The notes beneath the pieces were generated by a model that worked only from the letters and a program-made list of their open reading frames with translations, ran no database searches and was not told the DNA's origin. 64,000 nt of DNA from Candidatus Anammoxibacter sp. (GTDB lineage Bacteria > Planctomycetota > Brocadiia > Brocadiales > Anammoxibacteraceae): NCBI GenBank assembly GCA_021777105.1, contig JAIQZQ010000007.1, positions 1-64,000 on the forward strand, read 5' to 3'. The position numbers and the translations under genes were made by a program. Positions 9,028 through 15,949 of the stretch are shown here, one piece after another (the stretch's first letter is position 1; each line of letters begins with the position of its first letter).

Positions 9028-9480
9028 ATGGTTTTTAATTTTGAAGATCTTTTTAACAAATCCGCGCAATTTATCAACTACAGCCTACAGCCGTTTCCCC
9101 CTTATTTTTTATCGTATAGTTGGGGAGACGCTGAAAAAGAGGCTGATGAGAATATCAGAATGGAGAAATTCGGCGAGTCCGAATCTATTACGAAACTGAT
9201 TGACGGCGCAAAAACAGACTCAATAAGGTTTAAAAATACACGAACCGCCCGTTTTGAACGCGATTTCCGCAATATACCGGACGACGTCCGGGAGAAGCTT
9301 ATAAAAAGCGTGTTGCCCCTGTTTTTAACAGACCCTGAAAGCTCTGATATTAGCGCAAAGAAAGTCGCAAAAGTGGATAATAGATGGTTCGTTAATATAG
9401 ATTTTTACTACAAGTTTACGTTTGAAATCAATAACAAACGCATAATATTACGCTGCCTGGGGCCGAGAAGCAGCGGTTAG
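9028..9480 (+). CDS. Hypothetical protein with a possible RelE/ParE-like C-terminal fold
   Basis: The first 70 residues are unrecognised. Residues about 75-148 follow the RelE/ParE layout: RTARFERDFRNIPDDVREKL, a DP-containing loop (FLTDPES), a basic strand (KKVAKVDNRWFVNIDFYYKF), then FEINNKRIILRCLGPR. In the toxin family these correspond to the two helices, the KxL...WRxR strand and the terminal IxxIGxR strand. No antitoxin gene is adjacent and the N-terminal extension is unusual, so a toxin role is only an inference. It sits between the nucleotidyltransferase and the thioredoxin-like gene on the same strand. Confidence 0.6.
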   Translation: MVFNFEDLFNKSAQFINYSLQPFPPYFLSYSWGDAEKEADENIRMEKFGESESITKLIDGAKTDSIRFKNTRTARFERDFRNIPDDVREKLIKSVLPLFLTDPESSDISAKKVAKVDNRWFVNIDFYYKFTFEINNKRIILRCLGPRSSG

Positions 9481-9503
9481 AATTTATCGATGTCTTAATA
9501 AAA

Positions 9504-10040
9504 ATGAGAATCAGAGCTTGTTTAATATTGATTGTCCTGCTTCTGCTTGTTTTTAGTTGTTCCGCAAAATGGTGTTTTGCCGGAAGCAGGGCTCCTGAAC
9601 TGTTTGTCTCAGAGTGGATAAACGGAGACCCGGGTATGTTGATTGATATGCGGGGAAAAGTGGTGGTCCTTGACTTTTTTCAGATGATAGAGCCTGAATG
9701 CTCGGAATTTTCAATTCCGTTAATAGCCAAATGGGAGAGGAAATATAAAGGCTCCAAGAACATAAAGTTTATATCAATCCACACCGTGTACGAGGAGCAG
9801 GGGCTGCAAACGCCCCAAGCGTTAAAAGCGTTTGTTAAAAAGAAAGGGATCAACCATCCGGTGGGCATTGATATGAATGGGGGCGGATCGTTTGTGCCTA
9901 TTACAATGCGAAAGTACCGCGCGTTGGGAACTCCTTTTATAGCCGTTATTGACAAAAAGGGGAGCATTCGATTCAGGCAACTGGGCGTGTTTGAAACCGA
10001 CACGGCGGAAAAGATTATTGATATGTTGGTAAATGAGTAG
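9504..10040 (+). CDS. Exported thioredoxin-fold protein lacking the first active-site Cys
   Basis: An N-terminal hydrophobic export signal (residues about 4-18, with FSCSAKWCFAG as the cleavage or lipobox region) is followed by a TlpA/AhpC-like thioredoxin fold. Visible elements are LIDMRGKVVVLDFF, the central IKFISIHTV, and the cis-Pro region RALGTPFIAVIDKKG. The usual WCxxC is replaced by MIEPEC: Glu63 stands in place of the first Cys, and only Cys66 remains. It therefore cannot form the CxxC disulfide. A one-Cys peroxidase-like or purely binding role is possible. It acts in the periplasm or at the membrane. It lies 24 bases after the preceding gene and 67 before the flavoprotein. Confidence 0.8.
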   Translation: MRIRACLILIVLLLLVFSCSAKWCFAGSRAPELFVSEWINGDPGMLIDMRGKVVVLDFFQMIEPECSEFSIPLIAKWERKYKGSKNIKFISIHTVYEEQGLQTPQALKAFVKKKGINHPVGIDMNGGGSFVPITMRKYRALGTPFIAVIDKKGSIRFRQLGVFETDTAEKIIDMLVNE

Positions 10041-10106
10041 CGGCGGCAACAGTTTTTTTGAAACGAAGCCGGGACTTGTGAGCCGGAAGACGAAAAGAGG
10101 TTTAAT

Positions 10107-10748
10107 ATGAAAATATTAGGTGTGTCGGGCAGCCCGCGCAAGAGTCAAACCACTGAGAAACTGGTAAGGCTTGTTTTGGAATCTACCGGGCTTGAACATG
10201 AATTTGTCTCCTTAAGCGGCAAGGATATAAAGGCTTGTATCTGCTGCCTTGGGTGCGTTAAAGACAACTGGTGCAAGGTCGAGGATGATTACCTGCCGAT
10301 AATGAAAAAAATTTATGAATGCGATGGGCTTGTTATCGGCGCGCCCAACTATTTTGGCGGGTTTAACGCGTTGACTCACGCATTGCTTGAGAGGTTGTAC
10401 TGTTTCAGACACGACGCAGACGGCGCCGGCGGCATGAAATTGACCGGCAAATACGGGGCTATTGTTTCTGTAGGGGGCGGTAAGCCTGAACTTCCGGTTG
10501 AAAACATTAAAGGCTTTTTTGATTACAACAACATTGAAACAGTAGGCTCGGTTGTCGCGTCCGGCGCGGTTGCCTGTTTTACATGCGGTTACGGCGAGAC
10601 GTGCGAAATTAGCGGTTTTAGAATGTTTTACGGCGCCGACGCTAAAATGTCGCCTGATTTGATACCTTCTATTGAGAAACAACCTGAAGTTTTAGAAAAT
10701 GCAAAACAGCTTGGAGTGAAATTGAGGGACGCTGTTTTAAAGAAATAA
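10107..10748 (+). CDS. Iron-sulfur flavoprotein (NADPH-dependent FMN reductase fold)
   Basis: The 213-residue protein starts with the flavodoxin-like FMN phosphate loop MKILGVSGSPRKSQTTEK. A compact cysteine motif follows (Cys44-x2-Cys47-x2-Cys50-x5-Cys56), as in iron-sulfur flavoproteins that bind a [4Fe-4S] cluster beside FMN. GAPNYFGGFNALTHALLERL is the second flavin contact. Extra cysteines occur in ACFTCGYGETC. The family transfers electrons or reduces oxidants such as O2 or H2O2 in anaerobes. A consensus ribosome binding site (AAGAGG) precedes the ATG. The exact physiological partner is unknown. Confidence 0.88.
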   Translation: MKILGVSGSPRKSQTTEKLVRLVLESTGLEHEFVSLSGKDIKACICCLGCVKDNWCKVEDDYLPIMKKIYECDGLVIGAPNYFGGFNALTHALLERLYCFRHDADGAGGMKLTGKYGAIVSVGGGKPELPVENIKGFFDYNNIETVGSVVASGAVACFTCGYGETCEISGFRMFYGADAKMSPDLIPSIEKQPEVLENAKQLGVKLRDAVLKK

Positions 10749-10767
10749 CCCGGGTAAAATTCCCTTT

Positions 10768-10791
10768 GCTCCCAGACCACGGTTTGGGAGC
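10768..10791 (+). terminator. Hairpin after the iron-sulfur flavoprotein gene
   Basis: GCTCCCA and TGGGAGC form the arms of a short stem 20 bases past the stop codon. There is no T-tract, so intrinsic termination is uncertain. A related hairpin with the TTTGGGAGC motif occurs at 16160-16180. Confidence 0.4.
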
Positions 10792-10865
10792 ATAACAATT
10801 CATGAATATCTTGTCAAAACTTGTATCAATTCAAGGCCCTAACAATGCCGCTTTTATTTAGTGTT

Positions 10866-11066
10866 GGCGCGTCCTCGCGCCGTGGCAGGCACGCAGAATC
10901 ATACATTAAAGTTGCGGGTATTCATGCGTGGAAATATAACGTTGCGCGCATGACAATATTGATAAACCGCATATCCAACCATCTCGATGGTTCAAGTCTT
11001 TAGTTTTGTTTAGCGAAATTTCCAATGTAAATACCCTCTTCAAACGCCACGGCGTGAGGACGCGCC
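10866..11066. mobile_element. MITE-like element bounded by 21-bp inverted repeats
   Basis: GGCGCGTCCTCGCGCCGTGGC at 10866-10886 is matched in inverted orientation at 11046-11066 with one mismatch. The 201-bp unit has no reading frame of its own, as expected for a small non-autonomous element or a large imperfect hairpin. The GC-rich ends contrast with the AT-rich surroundings. I found no second full copy in the window. Confidence 0.5.
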
Positions 11067-11068
11067 TA

Positions 11069-11129
11069 CAAATTAACAATTCCATGTCATCCGTTTTCTG
11101 TTTTCAAGATCTGGCCTTGACGCTTTTCC
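11069..11129 (+). repeat. 60-bp direct repeat, left copy
   Basis: It begins CAAATTAACAATTC and runs through CCGTTTTCTGTTTT and AAGATCTGGCC to CTTTTCC. A copy with only a few differences lies in the same orientation at 13889-13950. The pair encloses the ATPase, the DinD gene and the methylase remnant. Confidence 0.8.
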
Positions 11130-11277
11130 TTGTTGTTCGCTATATTTTAGTAATTACATTTTTACGCGCATAAATATTGACAAAACATACATTATTTGGC
11201 ATATAAATATCAGTGTATATTACGTTTTTGTGTAGATAATATTTGATAGTATTTACATTTTTTGGTATATATATTTA

Positions 11278-11286
11278 GGGGGGGGG
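11278..11286 (+). promoter_or_regulatory. Nine-G tract upstream of the DUF4143 ATPase start
   Basis: A run of nine G residues lies about 46 bases before the TTG start, within AT-rich DNA rich in TATAT motifs that could form a promoter. Homopolymers of this length slip during replication and could alter promoter spacing. This is an inference from position only. Confidence 0.35.
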
Positions 11287-11331
11287 TATATTTAATATAA
11301 TTTCAACAAAAACAGATATAAGGGAATCAAA

Positions 11332-12642
11332 TTGAAACGACTTGCTTATCAAAAATTGTTAGAGTGGAAAGAACAAAGCGGCAGAAAACCTTTATTGTTG
11401 CAAGGCTCTCGTCAGGTGGGCAAGACATACTTGCTTCTGGAATTTGGAAAGAATGAATATAAAGATTGCGCGTATTTTAATTTTGAGCAAGTTCCGGAAT
11501 TATCATCCCTTTTTGAGTCAACGCTCAATCCTGAAACTATTCTTGAATCATTAGGCGCTTACAGGGGCAAAAAAATAAATCCCGAATCCACGCTTATTTT
11601 TTTTGATGAGATACAAGTATGTCCAAAAGCTTTGACTAGTCTTAAATATTTTTATGAACAGGCCGGCAGTTGCCATGTTGTAGCGGCAGGTTCGCTACTT
11701 GGAGTGAGCGTGGGCAAAACTTCAAGTTTTCCAGTGGGTAAAGTTAATTTCATGACTTTGCATGCAATGAGTTTTTTTGAATATCTGTATGCGGCCAATG
11801 AAAAATTATTGCTTAAACAGCTTACTGAAAAAAGCTCTTTTACGCCTTTGCCTGAATTGATTCATGAGAAACTGTTGCGTTTGTTTAAATACTATCTCTT
11901 TATTGGAGGCATGCCTGAAGTAGTTGATCATTACATTCAAAATAAAGATGTAGAAGTTGCCCGTTCAATGCAAAAAGAGATATTGCTTGCATATGAAAAA
12001 GACTTTTCAAAATATACAACTTTAAGCGAGGCTGTGCGGATATCTGAAATTTGGCAAACAATACCTTCTCAACTTTCACATGAGAATAAAAAATTTAAAT
12101 ACAGTGAAGTAAGAAAAGGAGGCAGAGCTTCACATTTTGAATCAGCTATTAAATGGTTGCATAATGCGGGTTTAGTACACACTTGTTTCAATATAAAGTC
12201 TCCTAAACTACCTCTGAACGCATATATTAACCAGAGCAAATTCAAAATATATTTACATGACACAGGTTTACTTGGCGCAATGCTTGATCTTCACCCTCAA
12301 ATAATTATTTCAGACAATTCCCTTTTTTCTGAGTTTAATGGAGCATTTGTTGAGAATTACACCGCAAATGAAATTGTGCCGGGTGATGCCGATAGGCTTT
12401 ATTATTGGACGAGTAATAATGTTGCGGAAGTGGACTTTATAATATCTCATAAAAATGCAATTATACCCCTGGAAGTTAAAGGTGGCATGAATCGGAATAT
12501 TAAAAGCCTTAGAATTTATGCCGATAAGTTTAAACCGGAAAGAATTTACAGGACCTCACCTCGTAATTTCACACTGGATAATGATTTCGCCAACATTCCT
12601 CTTTACGCTATTTCTAAAATAAAAGAGTATAGTTTTTTGTAA
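11332..12642 (+). CDS. AAA_14/DUF4143 ATP-binding protein
   Basis: This 436-residue protein has the usual layout of the large AAA_14-DUF4143 family. An N-terminal P-loop (GSRQVGKTY, Lys31) and Walker B (TLIFFDEIQ, Asp92-Glu93) come first. The DUF4143 region follows, with a C-terminal PD-(D/E)XK-like pattern (VAEVDFII with Asp368, LEVK with Glu381 and Lys383). Such proteins are frequent, mobile and poorly characterised. The start is a TTG with a modest AGGGAA six bases upstream. The gene is more AT-rich than the metabolic genes nearby and is flanked by repeats, suggesting horizontal acquisition. It converges with dinD at a perfect palindrome. Confidence 0.9.
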   Translation: MKRLAYQKLLEWKEQSGRKPLLLQGSRQVGKTYLLLEFGKNEYKDCAYFNFEQVPELSSLFESTLNPETILESLGAYRGKKINPESTLIFFDEIQVCPKALTSLKYFYEQAGSCHVVAAGSLLGVSVGKTSSFPVGKVNFMTLHAMSFFEYLYAANEKLLLKQLTEKSSFTPLPELIHEKLLRLFKYYLFIGGMPEVVDHYIQNKDVEVARSMQKEILLAYEKDFSKYTTLSEAVRISEIWQTIPSQLSHENKKFKYSEVRKGGRASHFESAIKWLHNAGLVHTCFNIKSPKLPLNAYINQSKFKIYLHDTGLLGAMLDLHPQIIISDNSLFSEFNGAFVENYTANEIVPGDADRLYYWTSNNVAEVDFIISHKNAIIPLEVKGGMNRNIKSLRIYADKFKPERIYRTSPRNFTLDNDFANIPLYAISKIKEYSFL

Positions 12643-12656
12643 GAAATTTTAGAAGC

Positions 12657-12672
12657 GACCCTAGGCTTGCCC
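12657..12672 (+). repeat. 16-bp exact repeat shared with the broken ISL3 end, copy 1
   Basis: GACCCTAGGCTTGCCC occurs here and again, identically and in the same orientation, at 14715-14730, where the ISL3 transposase homology stops. It may mark a recombination junction or an insertion-sequence terminus. Confidence 0.6.
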
Positions 12673-12706
12673 CAAATCTTTGTTGACATTTGTCAACAAA
12701 GATTTG
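12673..12706. terminator. Perfect 16-bp-arm palindrome between convergent genes
   Basis: CAAATCTTTGTTGACA, a TT spacer, and its exact reverse complement form a strong hairpin. It lies 30 bases past the ATPase stop and reaches into the last codons of the convergent DinD gene. It is likely a bidirectional terminator. The perfect symmetry would also suit a protein-binding site. Confidence 0.55.
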
Positions 12707-13574
12707 ACCTAAAAAGCGACTTTGGTTTCTTTAACTGTTTCTTTTCTTTTTGAGGCGGAAGAAAATTTTCTCCTGTTACGACACTCTTGCCCGTTTTACT
12801 TTGCAGGTCTAACCGTGCTTTTTTGGCAATAGCTCCGCCCTTTATACCAGCATTTTTATTTTCATTTAAACCTGTTGATTGAGAGCTTTCGGCAATTTGA
12901 CGGGTAGAGAGTTCCGCTAATGCAGTAAAAATCAGTTCTGCCTCACTCATATGGTCACGCAGATTTTCTGTTTTTAATGACTTGATGTTTTTATGTTGTT
13001 TTACCGATACCCCTGCCCACTCCCTATGAATAATATTGGTAAGAATGGCATATTCTTCTTCATTTTTGATATCATGCTCTTTCCAGTAATCAGTCAACTT
13101 GTTGCGGGTTTCCTGCCCCATCATACGCTGCTGAATCCACTTTTCGCTGCGTCCATGCTGCTGCCAGTATTCCCTTGCCCGGTCAAGAGACTTTGCGGGG
13201 TCAGCCATATCCTGCATGCGCTCATAACCCACCCTTGCAAGCCATAGTTTAATAGGTTCAGCTTTAGGACTGGGAACGGACTGTATCAGGCGAAGCAGTG
13301 TCTGTGGATCTGCTGCATCGGTCTTATATTTTTTGCCGTCAGCAGCAGGAAATTTCAGTTGGTGACAATTTGTCACCGACTGGCTACCTTCTTTTTTTAA
13401 TCGTTCTTTCAGTTTATTCCAGTATTTACGGGATACTTGATAATCGCTGTTTTGAAGAAGCACATGGAGTATATCTATAACCGAAAAAAACCAGATTTCC
13501 ATTTCTTCGTCATAATGCCTGCGTATTTTATATCCTTCAAATATGGCAATGGCCTTATCTTCTGATTTGCTCAT
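12693..13574 (-). CDS. dinD: DinD-like BRO-family (phage antirepressor-type) protein
   Basis: The N-terminal Bro-N-type domain (IRRHYDEEMEIWFFSVIDIL, residues about 15-35) is followed by the central module RVGYERMQDMADPAKSLDRA. The DinD-like C-terminal part includes HREWAGVSVKQHKNIKSLK, LRDHMSEAELIFTALAELST and KTGKSVVTGENFLPP. E. coli DinD is SOS-induced and modulates RecA filaments. Relatives often sit inside restriction-modification or phage loci. The 293-residue length is normal, although the last 15 residues look like run-on sequence. The ATG has AGGA upstream and begins nine bases after the stop of the decayed methylase, so the two were once an operon. I do not see a clear LexA box. Confidence 0.78.
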   Translation of the reverse strand: MSKSEDKAIAIFEGYKIRRHYDEEMEIWFFSVIDILHVLLQNSDYQVSRKYWNKLKERLKKEGSQSVTNCHQLKFPAADGKKYKTDAADPQTLLRLIQSVPSPKAEPIKLWLARVGYERMQDMADPAKSLDRAREYWQQHGRSEKWIQQRMMGQETRNKLTDYWKEHDIKNEEEYAILTNIIHREWAGVSVKQHKNIKSLKTENLRDHMSEAELIFTALAELSTRQIAESSQSTGLNENKNAGIKGGAIAKKARLDLQSKTGKSVVTGENFLPPQKEKKQLKKPKSLFRSNLC

Positions 13575-13583
13575 GATGTTTTC

Positions 13584-13822
13584 CTATAGGTTTATAACTC
13601 GCAAATTTTTAATACCCAGATCATCAATGATTTTTACCACGAGAGTAGAACCGGGTTTAAATTCCAGTGAAATGGTTCCACCAAAGGCTTTAATCTTTTC
13701 TTCATCAATTTCAGCTTTATGGTTTTTGGCAAGTTTTGATCAGCCATCTTTTGTTCCTGCCATAGGGAAAAATACCTACTGTTGTATATAACCTTCCTGT
13801 TTTCGCGTTTATCTCTTTTCAT
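13584..13822 (-). pseudogene. C-terminal remnant of an adenine-specific DNA methyltransferase
   Basis: Read on the minus strand, bases about 13720 down to 13584 give KNHKAEIDEEKIKAFGGTIS followed by FKPGSTLVVKIIDDLGIKN and RVINL, then stop. This is how many Mod-type (COG2189-like) DNA methyltransferases end. Upstream, around 13740, the frame is closed by a TGA. The homologous sequence probably continues in another frame (MKRDKRENRKVIYNSRYFSL at about 13822 down). Only the tail remains, so it is inactive. It sits directly before dinD. Confidence 0.42.
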
Positions 13823-13888
13823 ATCGCTTCATATTAACGCAGAGATCCAAAGGGCGCAGAGGAACGCAATGAATGTGGCAATTCTCTG

Positions 13889-13950
13889 CAAATTAACAAT
13901 TCAATGTCTTCCGTTTTCTGTTTTTAAGATCTGGCCCTGAAGCTTTTCCC
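13889..13950 (+). repeat. 60-bp direct repeat, right copy
   Basis: This is the second copy of the repeat at 11069-11129. It keeps CAAATTAACAATTC, CCGTTTTCTGTTTT and AAGATCTGGCCC in the same orientation. The two copies bracket about 2.8 kb. Confidence 0.8.
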
Positions 13951-14013
13951 CTGGTATCAAGAAGAAACAAGTTCTCTGGCATGGGTGACGTCCCTTTTAC
14001 TAACTGCTCGTAT

Positions 14014-14193
14014 TTAAGATGGTAGTAAAGTTGCTATTGCAACTGTTCCACCATTAAGTGTCATAAACTCGACTTCAAACGCTTCTCCTTGACGATGAAT
14101 ATGGACAACCGTACCGACATCATTAGCCTGTAATCCTTCGTCCGAGAAGTCTTTCAACAAAACAACCCGATCATGTTCTTTTATTATGGTTTC
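14014..14193 (-). pseudogene. Decayed DUF4926 gene
   Basis: The minus strand encodes KEHDRVVLLKDFSDEGLQAN, then DVGTVVHIHRQGEAFEVEFM and TLNGGTVAIATLLPS. This is the small DUF4926 domain that normally begins with an acidic, Val-rich strand and ends a few residues later. No start codon is in frame: the reading frame runs back only to the TAG that ends the DUF6883 remnant, and the nearest ATG is out of frame. The C-terminal few residues are missing. The function of the family is unknown, but it usually follows DUF6883. Confidence 0.6.
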
Positions 14194-14196
14194 ATC

Positions 14197-14529
14197 CTAT
14201 TTTGGAAGTGCAGTAATCAATCTTGGTGTTGTAAAATCGTTATCTATTATCCAGACAGTCATTACATATGGATTGCGTCCGTCCAGCGTTTCTAACTATC
14301 GATCTACACTATAACGAGTTCCATAATCAGATTCAACTACTTTTGTCACATTAAAGGTTGTCGCGTGTTTATGCAAAGAATCTGCTAAAATTTTCCAGTT
14401 TTCTAATCTAAAACCAAATCGAGAAAAAAAGATCGCTTTATCATGGCCATCTTGGTGTGTCATACACAACAAGTATTTGGTGATCTTCTTGCGATCCACT
14501 TGTGCCTAAGCTGCATTGGGTAACTTCAT
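14197..14529 (-). pseudogene. DUF6883 gene with two in-frame stop codons
   Basis: From ATG at 14529 the frame reads MKLPNAA, a TAG, AQVDRKKITKYLLCMTHQDG, HDKAIFFSRFGFRLENWKIL, then TKVVESDYGTRYSVDR, a second TAG at 14296-14298, then LETLDGRNPYVMTVWIIDN to a final TAG. This matches the DUF6883 family end to end apart from the two nonsense codons. Nearby intact genes use TAG as an ordinary stop, so recoding is unlikely and this is a pseudogene. Ribosomes could at best make the central 67-residue piece from the GTG at 14499. Confidence 0.68.
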
Positions 14530-14687
14530 GTGATTATTTTGTTTCAATTTCAATTGATTCTATGATAAATAAACAGGTTCGTTTTATCACTTTGTTACAG
14601 GAAAAGCAGTCTTTTCAATTTCTTAATCTTTTCTGTTTTTTTGCCACTTTCTATGTGTGATTTTTCGTGTATTTTTTTGTAAATTCT
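14530..14687. other. Short AT-rich gap between two pseudogenes
   Basis: I see nothing functional here. It separates the DUF6883 remnant from the open end of the ISL3 remnant. Confidence 0.3.
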
Positions 14688-15344
14688 CTATTTGTCAACA
14701 ACCTGTTTAGATGTGACCCTAGGCTTGCCCATCATCTTAAAAAACCTTAAGAGTGTCTTCGCTTTTCTATCTTTACCAATCCAGAGAAGCCTTTTGCCAT
14801 ATCCATCTATTTGGTAAACCAGCGTCAAATATTTGTGACCTTTACGGTACTGGACTTCATCGACGCCAATACTTTGTATATTGTCTAAACATCTATTTTT
14901 AAGCCCATATGAGACAACATATTCAACTGCTTGTCTTACAGTGTCCTAAGATACGCTAAATATCACGCCTGTCTCTTTCCATGAAAGCCTACGTGCCCAG
15001 CGGGACAGAAATATCTTAAATGCGTTTGTTAAATGTTGGTTGCCTTTTGTCCATGGCATAAATTCCACTTTGATTCCGCATCTCTTACAATTTATTCTGC
15101 GAGGCGGACAAACAAATTTCACAGGTATTCCCCATATGGGAATAAACAAAAATTCTCGTTGTTCTAGATGGTCATACGTTGAGCCTTTACGCAAACACTT
15201 AGAGCCTTGACCTCGGCTGTTTTTACGAGGTTGTATATTGACCAACATTTGCCATCTATCTTGCCGTTTCTCTAAACGGGAACTTTTATATACAAAACTC
15301 TTGAATTTGTAGCATTTATTCAGTATTGTTTCTATTACGAGCAA
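14688..15344 (-). pseudogene. ISL3-family transposase, N-terminal half, with a nonsense codon
   Basis: The protein start shows the ISL3 zinc-finger region (IPVKFVCPPRRINCKRCGIK, Cys pairs) and the HTH-containing stretch FKIFLSRWARRLSWKETGVI. A TAG at 14946-14948 replaces what is usually a Trp. The same frame then continues VRQAVEYVVSYGLKNRCLD, the catalytic NIQSIGVDEVQYRKGHKYLT (first DDE Asp) and LLWIGKDRKAKTLLRFFKMM. Homology stops near 14731 at the 16-bp repeat shared with 12657-12672, and the last two catalytic residues are absent. It is inactive. Confidence 0.8.
14715..14730 (+). repeat. 16-bp exact repeat at the ISL3 break point, copy 2
   Basis: GACCCTAGGCTTGCCC is identical to 12657-12672. 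It coincides with the place where transposase homology ends, which suggests a deletion or inversion between repeated ends. Confidence 0.6.
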
Positions 15345-15949
15345 TATTAGACTTGCAAAAACTCTTATGGGTATCTTTAAAAAAAGCTCTGGATAAACTT
15401 ATAATTGCTGATTCAACAAAAGTATTGGCATTTAATATGCCGGTAGCGGAAGTCACAAACAAATACAAAGATTTTATTAACAAAGGGAGATATGCCCGAA
15501 AATATGAAATGAAGCATATCGGGAATAATCCGTTATTATCCGTTGAACATTATAAGGAAACCAATAATATAGCGCTAGATTTATTAGAAAACATTGATAT
15601 AACAAAAATTAAGATACTGGAAGACTTTGAACTAAAACAGAATATTTTACCAATAGTGTCGAATCTGAAAGAGCTGGCTGAAGAGCTTACAAGCACGAAA
15701 GAAATTGAAAATATTCATGATATACAGAAAAGCCTGGAAGGTATTGAAGATATTGCTTTACCAGAGGATGTTAGAAAGACATCTGGAATTAACAAAATAC
15801 GAAGATTTCTTGAGTTATTAAACGATCCATCAAGCACAATAGCCACCACAATTAAAACTGTCAACAATGGGGCTGTTATAATTCAGGATATTACAAAATA
15901 TTATAACAGGATTGCTGATTGGTGTGGGTTCCCCCAAATCCCTTTATGA
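15326..15949 (+). CDS. Hypothetical protein, probably a C-terminal gene fragment
   Basis: I do not recognise a named family. The first 10 residues overlap, on the opposite strand, the ISL3 transposase start, so the apparent N-terminus was probably created by that insertion. From about residue 65 the sequence is helical and charged, ending KIRRFLELLNDPSSTIATTI and then IIQDITKYYNRIADWCGFPQ. The last part reads like the tail of a larger, multi-domain accessory protein. It lies in an AT-rich island with other remnants. A real fragment is more likely than an intact gene. Confidence 0.5.
   Translation: MFLLRAILDLQKLLWVSLKKALDKLIIADSTKVLAFNMPVAEVTNKYKDFINKGRYARKYEMKHIGNNPLLSVEHYKETNNIALDLLENIDITKIKILEDFELKQNILPIVSNLKELAEELTSTKEIENIHDIQKSLEGIEDIALPEDVRKTSGINKIRRFLELLNDPSSTIATTIKTVNNGAVIIQDITKYYNRIADWCGFPQIPL

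Larger units (their letters stand above)
10792..11331. other. Repeat-rich intergenic region before the DUF4143 ATPase
   Basis: It contains a 21-bp inverted repeat pair (10866-10886 and 11046-11066), the first copy of a 60-bp direct repeat (11069-11129), then about 190 bases of very AT-rich DNA with a nine-G tract at 11278-11286. No gene is supported. Confidence 0.6.

Noticed and set aside
10821..11003. 60-codon frame running through the 21-bp inverted repeat element
   Set aside because: It overlaps the MITE-like element and has no start context. It is repeat DNA, not a gene.
14197..14529. TAG recoding (for example pyrrolysine or suppressor tRNA) in the DUF6883 frame
   Set aside because: Intact genes nearby, such as the sensor kinase, end at TAG without readthrough, and DUF4926 has also lost its start. 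Decay is the simpler reading.
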